In this document: in pieces, positions 1 to 6,479 of the stretch
How positions within the stretch are numbered: position 1 is the stretch's first letter
Layout: every line of letters begins with the position of its first letter
NCBI GenBank assembly: GCA_035642125.1
Contig: DASQSZ010000206.1
Span: 1-13,913, forward strand
Direction of reading: 5' to 3'
Source: CALAED01 sp937891035
GTDB taxonomy: Bacteria; Actinomycetota; Actinomycetes; Streptosporangiales; Streptosporangiaceae
Length of the DNA stretch: 13,913 bases
Made by a program: the position numbers and the translations under genes
Notes under the pieces: generated by a model
Seen by the model: only the letters and a program-made list of their open reading frames with translations
Databases searched by the model: none
Told to the model about the DNA's origin: nothing

Positions 1-961
1 GCACCGGCGCGGGCGTGCGCGCGTACGGGGCCGGCCGGGTGACCGGACGGGTCGTCGATCCGGCGTCGGGGCCGGACCAGGCGGCGATGCTCTCCGCCGC
101 CACCCGGATATGCGTCGGCGTCGTCCCGCAGCACCCGCCCACCAGACCGGCGCCCGCCTCGGCGAAGCGGCGCAGATACCGGGCGAAGTAGGTGCCGTCG
201 ATGTTGAACTCGAACCGCCGGTGGCCGAGCATGCGCGGCTGGCCCGCGTTCGGCTGCGCGCTCACCGGCAGGGAGGTGAACCGGATGAGGTCTTCCACCA
301 CGCCCAGCATGCGCTGCGGACCGATGGTGCAGTTGGTGCCGAGCATCGCGATCGGCAGCCCGCTCAGCGCGCCGGCGACCTCGTGCGCCGTCTCGCCCCC
401 GAGCGTGCGCCCGTCCCCGGCGAAGGTCGCCTGGGCGATGATCGGGACCCCGCCGGCCGCGGCGCCGGCGGCCGCCGCGACCCGGACCGCCTCCACCAGC
501 TCGTCGAGGTAGCCGAAGGTCTCCAGGATCAGGACGTCCACGCCGGCGGCGACGAGCGCCTCGATCTGCTCCCTGAGCACCTCCGTCCGCTCGGCGGCGC
601 CGACCCGATGCCGCTGCTGCGCGGTGACCGCCGGGGATACCGACCCGGCTACGAAGATCTCGCGCTCGCTCCTGCGCCGCACTTCGTCGGCCAGCAGCAC
701 GCCGGCACGGTTGATCTCCGTCACCTGGTCTCCGTGGCCCTGGTCGCCGAGCCACAGCCGGTTGGCGCCGAACGTGTTGGTCTGGATGATGTCGGCGCCG
801 GAGCCGAGATAGCTCTCGTGCAAGGTGGCGACCAGCTTGGGGTCGGACAGGTTGAGCTCGGGCAGGGCCCGGTCCAGGGTGTTGCCTGCCGCGTGCAGCA
901 TCGTGCCCATGGCCCCGTCGCAGATGAGCACCCGCGTGCCGACGACTTCGGTGAACCTCAT
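1..961 (-). CDS. Homocysteine S-methyltransferase domain protein (partial, open at left edge)
   Basis: This gene transfers a methyl group to homocysteine to make methionine in the cytoplasm. It is read leftwards from ATG at 961 and has no stop before the left edge, so 320 codons are visible. The start is preceded by a strong Shine-Dalgarno GGGGGAG at 970-964. Family motifs are clear: CDGAMGTML near residue 14, ADIIQTNTFGANR near 56, GTNCTIGP near 208 and GGCCGTTP near 275. The expected zinc ligands are present as Cys211, Cys277 and Cys278. After the methyltransferase domain ends (about residue 292) a Pro/Thr-rich linker continues off the edge. That arrangement resembles YitJ-type bifunctional enzymes, in which a methylenetetrahydrofolate reductase domain follows. 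This second half is inferred, not seen. The alternative is a single-domain enzyme using S-methylmethionine. It lies 10 bases behind the PucR-type gene and is probably co-transcribed with it. Confidence 0.88.
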   Translation of the reverse strand, partial: MRFTEVVGTRVLICDGAMGTMLHAAGNTLDRALPELNLSDPKLVATLHESYLGSGADIIQTNTFGANRLWLGDQGHGDQVTEINRAGVLLADEVRRRSEREIFVAGSVSPAVTAQQRHRVGAAERTEVLREQIEALVAAGVDVLILETFGYLDELVEAVRVAAAAGAAAGGVPIIAQATFAGDGRTLGGETAHEVAGALSGLPIAMLGTNCTIGPQRMLGVVEDLIRFTSLPVSAQPNAGQPRMLGHRRFEFNIDGTYFARYLRRFAEAGAGLVGGCCGTTPTHIRVAAESIAAWSGPDAGSTTRPVTRPAPYARTPAPV

Positions 962-971
962 GACTCCCCCA

Positions 972-2312
972 TCATGATTCGCCCAAGGCGGTGAGGATCT
1001 CCAGCGCCACCTGCGCCATGAGGCGGTCACGGTAGGCGTCCAGGTGCAGGCCGGTGATCTCCTCGATGCGTTTGATCCGGTAGGCCACGGTGTTGGGATG
1101 CACGTGCAGGTCGCGCGAGGCCCGTTGTGGGCTGCTGTTGGCCTTGAAGTACGCGGCGAGCGTCGTCAGGTACTCCGACCTGTGCTCGCGTTCGTGCAGG
1201 CTGAGCGTGCCGAGCACGTCCCGGGCGAAGGCGCGCAGCTCCATCAGATCGGGGACCTGCAGCAGCAGCCGGTGGATGCCGAGGTCGTCGAAGGAGGTGA
1301 TCGCGCCGGACCGGCCGAGGCGGCGCAACGTCTCGATGGTGCGGTGCGCCTCGGCGTAGGACCGGGCGATCTCCCGGGGTTCGCGGCAGCCGCCGCCGAT
1401 GCCGATGACCACCTTGGTGCCGGGGAACAGCTCGGCCAGCCGGTTCAGGCAGACCGCGGCGAGCCGGCGCGGCGCGGTCTCGGCGGGGTGGCCGGCGGCC
1501 GGCTCGGCGGCCACGACCACCACCTCGTCCTCGCGCGCTGAGATGATCGCCTCGCTCGCCCTGGTGGTGAAGAAGTGCTCGATGCTGTCGCGGGCGCGCT
1601 GACGCAGCCCGTCGGCGTCCTCCGCGCCGCCGCCGTCGGGCGGCACTTCGAACGCGATCACCAGGACGCGGTGCTCGCGCGCGGAGCGGTAGCCGAGGTG
1701 CGCCGCCCAGCGCTCCGCCTCGCCCTCCTCGCGCCCGCGCCCGAGCAGCAACCCTTCGACGAGATCGTCCCGTACGCGGCGCGCGGCGGCCGCGACCACG
1801 CGTTCCCTGCCGAGGATGACGCCGGAGATCGTGGCGGCGTGCTCGGTTACGAGGAGGCTCATGTCGTCCTCGAGGCTCTTGTCCGCGGAGTCGAAGGTCA
1901 GCAAGTGGGCGGGCACCTCATCGCCGACCAGGATGGGCGCGACGATGACCGCCGGCATGTCGCCGACGCGGGGCAGCCGCAGCGCCCGGTGGCTTTGCCG
2001 CGAGGCGCGCAGCACCTGGCCGAGCCGTGGGTGCACGACCTGCTCGCGCACCGTATCGGCGGCCTGCTCCGGCGCGACGCCGGGCGCGCCGGCGGCCAGC
2101 ACGTCCATCATCTCGTTCACGACGGCGACGGTGGCGTCGGTGCGGTCGGCGAGCAACTGGGCGAGGGTGTCCAGATCGGCGTTTTGCAGCGCGAGCCCGG
2201 ACAGGTGGCGATAGACGGTCACCAGCTCGCGCAGGACCTTGTTCTCGTGGCCCAGGTCTTTGGGGCCCGCCATGTTCGGGGCACGGCCACGTGCCGGCAG
2301 CCCATCCGCCAT
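972..2312 (-). CDS. PucR-family transcriptional regulator (CdaR/PucR type)
   Basis: A 446-aa cytoplasmic regulator. The C-terminus (about residues 386-440) is the PucR-type helix-turn-helix, with the signature around YFKANSSPQRASRDLHVHPN followed by TVAYRIKRIEEITGL. Residues of roughly 175-350 fit the GGDEF-like middle domain usual in CdaR/PucR proteins, and the N-terminal 160 residues fit a GAF-like sensor. Family members usually respond to a small metabolite and control amino-acid, purine or sugar-acid catabolism. The ligand here is unknown. The ATG at 2312 has no good Shine-Dalgarno, but a TATGAT box at 2326-2321 would start the transcript at about 2314, so a leaderless message fits. An in-frame TGA just upstream (2324-2322) rules out a longer start, though Met14 is a possible internal alternative. 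The methyltransferase gene follows after 10 bases, so methionine or one-carbon supply is a plausible target. Confidence 0.9.
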   Translation of the reverse strand: MADGLPARGRAPNMAGPKDLGHENKVLRELVTVYRHLSGLALQNADLDTLAQLLADRTDATVAVVNEMMDVLAAGAPGVAPEQAADTVREQVVHPRLGQVLRASRQSHRALRLPRVGDMPAVIVAPILVGDEVPAHLLTFDSADKSLEDDMSLLVTEHAATISGVILGRERVVAAAARRVRDDLVEGLLLGRGREEGEAERWAAHLGYRSAREHRVLVIAFEVPPDGGGAEDADGLRQRARDSIEHFFTTRASEAIISAREDEVVVVAAEPAAGHPAETAPRRLAAVCLNRLAELFPGTKVVIGIGGGCREPREIARSYAEAHRTIETLRRLGRSGAITSFDDLGIHRLLLQVPDLMELRAFARDVLGTLSLHEREHRSEYLTTLAAYFKANSSPQRASRDLHVHPNTVAYRIKRIEEITGLHLDAYRDRLMAQVALEILTALGES

Positions 2313-2319
2313 GATCGCC

Positions 2320-2370
2320 CATCATATTGCCAGATGAAGCCACAAACTTTGTGGAAAGCCACAAACTGTG
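2320..2370 (-). promoter_or_regulatory. Leaderless promoter and candidate operator of the PucR-type gene
   Basis: Read leftwards, TATGAT (2326-2321) is a near-consensus -10 box whose transcript would begin at about the ATG at 2312. A perfect 15-base palindrome, CCACAAA-C-TTTGTGG (2340-2354), covers the expected -35 region. The 11-base unit AGCCACAAACT occurs at 2338-2348 and again at 2357-2367, a 19-base period. No good -35 hexamer is visible. The layout suggests repression or autoregulation by the adjacent regulator, which is inference. Confidence 0.5.
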
Positions 2371-2395
2371 CAACCAGCTCTTAGGGTGGCACGCG

Positions 2396-2411
2396 GCGTC
2401 ACCGGTGACGC
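2396..2411. promoter_or_regulatory. 16-bp perfect palindrome, possible operator
   Basis: GCGTCACC followed by its exact complement GGTGACGC lies between the leftward PucR-type gene and the rightward small gene at 2606. It differs from the CCACAAA repeats at 2340-2367, so if it is a site it probably binds another protein. No T-run follows, which argues against an intrinsic terminator. Confidence 0.3.
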
Positions 2412-2605
2412 AAGACCTAAGCCGTGGTCGAGCGCGTCCGCGCGGCCGGGTCGTCCCGCTAGCGCCGTCCGTGGTAGCGCGGCACCGCGGCGGGATTTGT
2501 GGCCGGACACAGGAACGTGCCCGCCTTGTTTGGGGCATCCGTCGTTGATGTCGGTCTACCGCGGTGGCAGCGTGCCAGCAGGTCCTACCTTTGGGGAGAG
2601 CGAAG

Positions 2606-2860
2606 ATGGGCGCACCTGAGCCATGCCCCCGCTGCGGCGCGGTCGGGGCCGGCGGCCCGGAGCGACGCATGCCGCTGGAAGCGCTGTACCACGAGGTCGC
2701 ACGGATTCGCGAGATCGCCGAACGGCAGGCCGCCGAGCGGGAGACCATCGCCGGCCTCACCCGTGAGGTGCAGATGCTCCGGGAGACCGTGGCCCGGCTC
2801 CGCGGCACCGCCCACCCCGCCGCCGCCCGTCCTCAGCGGGTCACCTCGCCGGCGGCCTGA
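2606..2860 (+). CDS. Small CxxC and coiled-coil protein of unknown function
   Basis: An 84-aa protein not assigned to a named family. ATG at 2606 is chosen because GGGGAGAG at 2593-2600 gives a Shine-Dalgarno five bases away; a longer in-frame start at 2564 has none. The N-terminus has one CPRCG knuckle (Cys7, Cys10), half of a zinc-ribbon site, so dimerisation or a partner would be needed to complete metal binding. Residues of about 25-70 are rich in Glu, Arg and Leu with heptad spacing (EALYHEVARIREIAERQ, then LTREVQMLRETVARL), which predicts a coiled coil. The tail is Ala/Pro/Arg-rich. It has no signal peptide or membrane segment. It is transcribed away from the PucR-type gene and towards the galactosidase gene, 86 bases ahead of it. 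Function unknown. Confidence 0.7.
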   Translation: MGAPEPCPRCGAVGAGGPERRMPLEALYHEVARIREIAERQAAERETIAGLTREVQMLRETVARLRGTAHPAAARPQRVTSPAA

Positions 2861-2871
2861 CGACGCGGCAC

Positions 2872-2886
2872 GACCATTGCATGGTC
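2872..2886. promoter_or_regulatory. Interrupted palindrome upstream of the GH35 gene
   Basis: GACCAT-TGC-ATGGTC has perfect 6-base arms around a 3-base centre and lies about 60 bases before the galactosidase start, where a repressor or activator site would be expected. A smaller hairpin (GTCAG/CTGAC, 2919-2932) sits directly against the likely Shine-Dalgarno GAAGG (2933-2937). No convincing -35/-10 pair was recognised. Confidence 0.3.
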
Positions 2887-2946
2887 ATGCCGGATAGGTG
2901 AGGGTTGGCGATAGAGGAGTCAGCCCGCTGACGAAGGTCTGTGCAG

Positions 2947-5862
2947 ATGCATCGCTGGAATCGGGCTCTCCTCGCCCTGTCCACTGTGGCCGCCCTCATC
3001 TCCCCCGTCTCGTTCGCGCGGCCGGCGAGCGCGCAGCCGCCAGCCACCGCGCCCGCGTCCGTGCCCGGCTCGGCCGGGGCGGCGCACACGGTCACCTACG
3101 ACAAGTACTCGTTAATGATCGACGGGCGACGGGTGTGGCTGTGGTCGGCGGAGTTCCACTACTTCCGGCTGCCCAATCCCGACCTGTGGCGCGACCAGCT
3201 TGAAAAGCTCAAGGCGACCGGCTTCAACGCGATCTCGCTCTACTTCAGCTGGGCCTATCACTCCGCCGCGCCCGGCCGGTACGACTTCACCGGCGTGCGC
3301 GACATCGACCGGCTGCTCGACATCGCCGAAGACGTCGGGCTCTACGTGCTCGCCCGCCCCGGCCCGTACATCAACGCCGAGCTGGACTCCGGCGGCTATC
3401 CGGCCTGGCTGAGCACTCTTCAGGGCCGGGCCAGGACCAGGGCCGACGACTACCAGGCGGCCTGGGAGGAGTGGTTCGACCACGTCAACCCCATCATCGC
3501 CCGGCACCAGATCACCGACGGCGGCGGCTCCGTTGTGCTGTTCCAGATCGAGAACGAATACGACGGCAGCGACGCTGTGTACATGGAGGAGCTCAAGGCG
3601 GCGGCGCGGGCCGACGGCATCACGGTGCCGCTGTTCCACAACGACAAGGGCCGCAACCTGCGCTGGGCCGCCGGCCCCGGCGCGCCCGACCTGTACGGCA
3701 CCGACACCTATCCGGCCGCCTTCGACTGCAACCGCACCTCCTTCCCCGGCCTGACCGACTACCGGTTCCTGCGACCGGGCGTCGGCGACCGGCCGTTCAT
3801 CTGGGGTGAGTTCCAGGGCGGCGCGTTCGACCCGTGGGGCGGGCCTGGCTACGACGCCTGCCGCCGGATGACGGGGCCCACGTTCGAGCGGATGTTCTAC
3901 GACAACAACATCGAGAACCAGTTCACGATTCAGAACATCTACATGACCTACGGCGGGACCAACTGGGGCTGGCTGGCCGACCCGAACGTCGTCTACACGT
4001 CTTATGACTACGGCGCGGCGTTCAACGAGCAGCGCCAGCTGACCGAGAAGATCCCGGTGCTCAAGCAGCAGGCCTACCTGGTGCATTCGGTGCGCGACCT
4101 GCTGAAGGCCGATGACATCGGCGAGCAGGCCCAAGGCAACCCGGCGCTGCGGGTGTGGGTGAAACGCAACCCGGACACGAACGCGACGTTCTATTTCGTC
4201 CGGCACGCCGGCAATGGCACGGCGGCCACGAACGACTCGACCACGTTCACCGTTGACGTCCCCGATGGCACTTACACGGCTCCGGTACAGATCAACGGCA
4301 GAGACTTCAAGATCCTCACCGCCGGGTACGCCATGGACCGCCAGCGGCTCGTCTACGCCACCTCGGAGATCATGACCCACGCCCGGCTCGGCGACCATGA
4401 CGTGGCGCTGCTGCACGGCCGGGCCGGCGAGCCCGGCGAGACCGTGCTGAGGTACGCGAGCGAGCCGCGCGTCGAGGTGCTCGCCGGCTCTGTGGCCGCG
4501 ACCTGGGACGCCGCCCGCGGCGACCTGCGGCTGGCCTATACCCACGACGGCCTGGCGCGCGTGCGCGTCTCCGGCGGCGGGCGCGCCCCGCTCGACCTGC
4601 TGCTCGCCGACAGCGATACGGCCTCGACGTTCTGGCGGCCGGACACGCAGGCCGCGGTGCTGGTGCGCGGTGCCTACCTGGTGCGCTCAGCCGAGCGGCG
4701 CGGCACCGCCCTGTTCCTGCGCGGCGACACCGACCGCGCCGGCGAGATCGAGGTGTTCGCCGACCCGCAGGTGCGCACTCTGATCTGGAACGGGCGGCCG
4801 GTCGCGACCTCCCGGACGCGGGGCGGCTCGCTGACCGCCGCGCTGCCCGGGCCCGCGCCCGTTCGCCTGCCGGCCTTGACGAACTGGCGCTACACCCAGG
4901 ACGTGCCGGAGGCCGATCCCGGCTTCGACGACAGCGCGTGGACGGTCGCCGACAAGACCACGACAAACAACCCGACCAAGCCGGCCGCGCCGCCGGTGCT
5001 CTACGCCGACGAATACGGGTTCCACTACGGCGACGTCTGGTACCGCGGGCACTTCACCGCGACCGGCTCGGAGACCGGCGTCTCGCTCACCGCGGGCACC
5101 GGCCGCGCCGGCGTGTGGTCGGTGTGGGTGAACGGCCGCTTCCTCGGCACGGTCAAGACGGGGACGGCCAGCGGCGACCAGAACTCCAGCGGCGACTTCA
5201 CCTTCCCCGCCGGCCTGCTCCGGCCCGGCGCGGACAACGTGATCTCGGTGCTCGTCCGCGACATGGGCCACAACCAGAACGGGGGAAGCAACGACAACCA
5301 CAAGCGCCCGCGCGGCCTGCTGGCCGCCACCGTCGCCGGCGCGCCGGCCGGCGCGGCCGGGCCCACATGGCGGATCCAGGGCGCGCTGCCCGACCCGGTG
5401 CGCGGCCCGCAAAGCAGCGGCGGCCTGCACGGCGAGCGCGCCGGCTACCCGCTGCCCGGCTTTCCCGACCGGGGCTGGGACGAGGTCACGCTGCCGCGCC
5501 GGGAGACCGTCCCCGGCGTCGCGTGGTACCGCACCACCGCCCGGCTCGACCTGCCTAAGGACCAGGACGTGCCGGTCGGCCTGCGGTTCACCGACGACCC
5601 CGGCCGGCAGTACCGCGTGCTGATCTTCGTGAACGGGTGGAACGTCGGGCAGTACGTCAACGATCTGGGGCCGCAGCGCGTGTTCACGTTGCCGCAGGGC
5701 ATCCTGCGTCACCAAGGTGAGAACACCATCGCGCTCGCGGTGTGGTCGTACGACGACACCACCGGCGGCCTCGGCCAGGTGACACTCGAACCGCTTGGCA
5801 ACCACGCCACCGGCGCGCGCATCGGGGACATCGCCAGCCCGCGCTGGCGGCCCCCGCGCTAG
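2947..5862 (+). CDS. Secreted GH35 beta-galactosidase (fungal LacA-like architecture)
   Basis: This enzyme should remove terminal beta-galactosyl residues from oligo- or polysaccharides outside the cell. ATG at 2947 is preferred (971 aa, GAAGG nine bases upstream); a GTG at 2941 is the alternative. Residues of about 1-30 form a signal peptide with an ASA-type cleavage site. The GH35 barrel follows. The acid/base Glu is in FQIENEYDG (about Glu204), and the nucleophile is in WGEFQGGAFDPWGG (about Glu288), a form typical of the Aspergillus/Trichoderma LacA group. YGGTNWGW near 335 is also conserved in the family. After the middle beta domains, two jelly-roll modules can be seen around residues 640-790 and 830-950. 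The length of about 1000 aa matches LacA-type enzymes. Leu56 is a TTA codon (3112-3114), the rare codon read by the bldA tRNA in Streptomyces, so expression may be tied to development. Exact substrate unknown. Confidence 0.93.
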   Translation: MHRWNRALLALSTVAALISPVSFARPASAQPPATAPASVPGSAGAAHTVTYDKYSLMIDGRRVWLWSAEFHYFRLPNPDLWRDQLEKLKATGFNAISLYFSWAYHSAAPGRYDFTGVRDIDRLLDIAEDVGLYVLARPGPYINAELDSGGYPAWLSTLQGRARTRADDYQAAWEEWFDHVNPIIARHQITDGGGSVVLFQIENEYDGSDAVYMEELKAAARADGITVPLFHNDKGRNLRWAAGPGAPDLYGTDTYPAAFDCNRTSFPGLTDYRFLRPGVGDRPFIWGEFQGGAFDPWGGPGYDACRRMTGPTFERMFYDNNIENQFTIQNIYMTYGGTNWGWLADPNVVYTSYDYGAAFNEQRQLTEKIPVLKQQAYLVHSVRDLLKADDIGEQAQGNPALRVWVKRNPDTNATFYFVRHAGNGTAATNDSTTFTVDVPDGTYTAPVQINGRDFKILTAGYAMDRQRLVYATSEIMTHARLGDHDVALLHGRAGEPGETVLRYASEPRVEVLAGSVAATWDAARGDLRLAYTHDGLARVRVSGGGRAPLDLLLADSDTASTFWRPDTQAAVLVRGAYLVRSAERRGTALFLRGDTDRAGEIEVFADPQVRTLIWNGRPVATSRTRGGSLTAALPGPAPVRLPALTNWRYTQDVPEADPGFDDSAWTVADKTTTNNPTKPAAPPVLYADEYGFHYGDVWYRGHFTATGSETGVSLTAGTGRAGVWSVWVNGRFLGTVKTGTASGDQNSSGDFTFPAGLLRPGADNVISVLVRDMGHNQNGGSNDNHKRPRGLLAATVAGAPAGAAGPTWRIQGALPDPVRGPQSSGGLHGERAGYPLPGFPDRGWDEVTLPRRETVPGVAWYRTTARLDLPKDQDVPVGLRFTDDPGRQYRVLIFVNGWNVGQYVNDLGPQRVFTLPQGILRHQGENTIALAVWSYDDTTGGLGQVTLEPLGNHATGARIGDIASPRWRPPR

Positions 5863-5891
5863 CATCCCGGCGATCCGCGCCAGGCGGCGCG
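5832..5891 (+). terminator. Pair of hairpins at the end of the GH35 gene
   Basis: A stem-loop inside the last codons has arms CGCCAGC (5832-5838) and GCTGGCG (5843-5849). A second, CGCGCC-AGGC-GGCGCG, lies at 5876-5891, 13 bases after the stop. Neither is followed by a T-run, which is common for actinomycete terminators. They would separate the galactosidase gene from the promoter at 5938. Confidence 0.35.
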
Positions 5892-5903
5892 CTGACCCGG
5901 CGG

Positions 5904-5933
5904 TTTCACGCGCGACCTCGGCGGCTTTCACGC
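5904..5933. repeat. Imperfect direct repeat upstream of the CebR-box promoter
   Basis: TTTCACGC occurs at 5904-5911 and 5926-5933, a 22-base period of about two helical turns, each within a longer CGGCGG(C)TTTCACGC unit. The second copy ends just before the TTGACA box at 5938. This spacing would suit an activator dimer, but the repeat may be chance. Confidence 0.3.
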
Positions 5934-5937
5934 ACGC

Positions 5938-5980
5938 TTGACAGCCGGCCGGCGGCGCTCGGAATATGGGAGCGCTCCCA
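5938..5980 (+). promoter_or_regulatory. Promoter overlapped by a perfect CebR box
   Basis: TTGACA (5938-5943) is followed after 18 bases by GAATAT (5962-5967), a credible sigma-70-type promoter reading rightwards. The last base of the -10 box starts a perfect 14-base palindrome, TGGGAGCGCTCCCA (5967-5980), covering the expected transcription start. From established knowledge, this is exactly the operator of CebR, the LacI-family repressor of cello-oligosaccharide use and cellulases in Streptomyces, released by cellobiose or cellotriose. The position fits repression by blocking the promoter. The nearest rightward genes are the small ORF at 6159 and the ROK kinase at 6480. Confidence 0.8.
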
Positions 5981-6158
5981 CCGCAGACGGTAATGGTCGT
6001 ACGGGCCTCGGCGGCCCGCGCGGATACGCAGACGCCGGTTCAGCGAGCCCGGCGGCCGCGTCGCGCGCGCTACCGAGCCGCGCTCCACCGGACGGCCACG
6101 CTCTTTCCGTCGTCGCGGTGCCGCCGCTGTATCTGGGGCGAGGACGGTGAGGATTCGC

Positions 6159-6425
6159 ATGCGCGATTCGATAGCCCCGCGGCCGTGGCGGCCGGCGACC
6201 GGCACCGCGGTGGTGCTGGCGGTGGGAGCCCTGACAACCCTCATGGCCCTGGTGGCCACGGCACCGCGAGCGAGTGCCGCGCCCGCGCCCGCGCGCGCCG
6301 ACAGCACCTGCGGTTCACGCTCAACGGAACGCTGTGCACGACGACGGCGGCTTGACCGGTGGCGTTCCCAGGTGATCGCGCCCATCGCGCCGATCGTGCT
6401 CATCGCGCTCGTCATGATGTCCTAA
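6159..6425 (+). CDS. Small putative exported or membrane protein, reading frame possibly disturbed
   Basis: An 88-aa ORF of unknown function. ATG at 6159 has a Shine-Dalgarno (GTGAGG) six bases upstream. The first 40 or so residues look like a signal peptide: arginines, the hydrophobic run GTAVVLAVGALTTLMALVAT, then ASA as a cleavage site. The last 17 residues (QVIAPIAPIVLIALVMMS region) form a second hydrophobic segment. Between them, about 19 codons lose the GC-rich third-position pattern, while another frame over the same bases reads LRFTLNGTLCTTTAA and then stops, with GC-rich third positions. This suggests one missing base after codon 48 or so and a shorter secreted product originally. 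It could instead be a genuine two-helix membrane peptide. It lies about 180 bases downstream of the CebR box and 54 bases before the kinase gene. Confidence 0.4.
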   Translation: MRDSIAPRPWRPATGTAVVLAVGALTTLMALVATAPRASAAPAPARADSTCGSRSTERCARRRRLDRWRSQVIAPIAPIVLIALVMMS

Positions 6426-6479
6426 GCATCATGTCCTTCATCATCGAGCTTGCCCGGACGGGGGCTGGGAGGGGACGGT

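Noticed and set aside
110..994. Long rightward ORF over the methyltransferase region
   Set aside because: Its translation is Arg/Pro/Gly/His-rich without motifs, while the opposite strand gives a clear homocysteine methyltransferase. It is a GC-bias shadow.
2881..2901. Six-codon upstream mini-ORF (MVMPDR) before the galactosidase gene
   Set aside because: It has no ribosome site and is too short to tell from chance.
3112..4545. 477-aa leftward ORF inside the galactosidase gene
   Set aside because: It is antisense to the GH35 catalytic domain, has no domain or ribosome site, and shows the Val/Gly/Arg/His composition of a shadow frame.
4687..5931. 414-aa leftward ORF across the end of the galactosidase gene
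   Set aside because: The same shadow effect; the plus strand carries recognisable jelly-roll domains through 5862.
5967..5980. Alternative reading of the CebR box as a terminator hairpin
   Set aside because: The palindrome has no loop and no T-run, matches a known operator exactly, and sits on a promoter rather than behind a gene.
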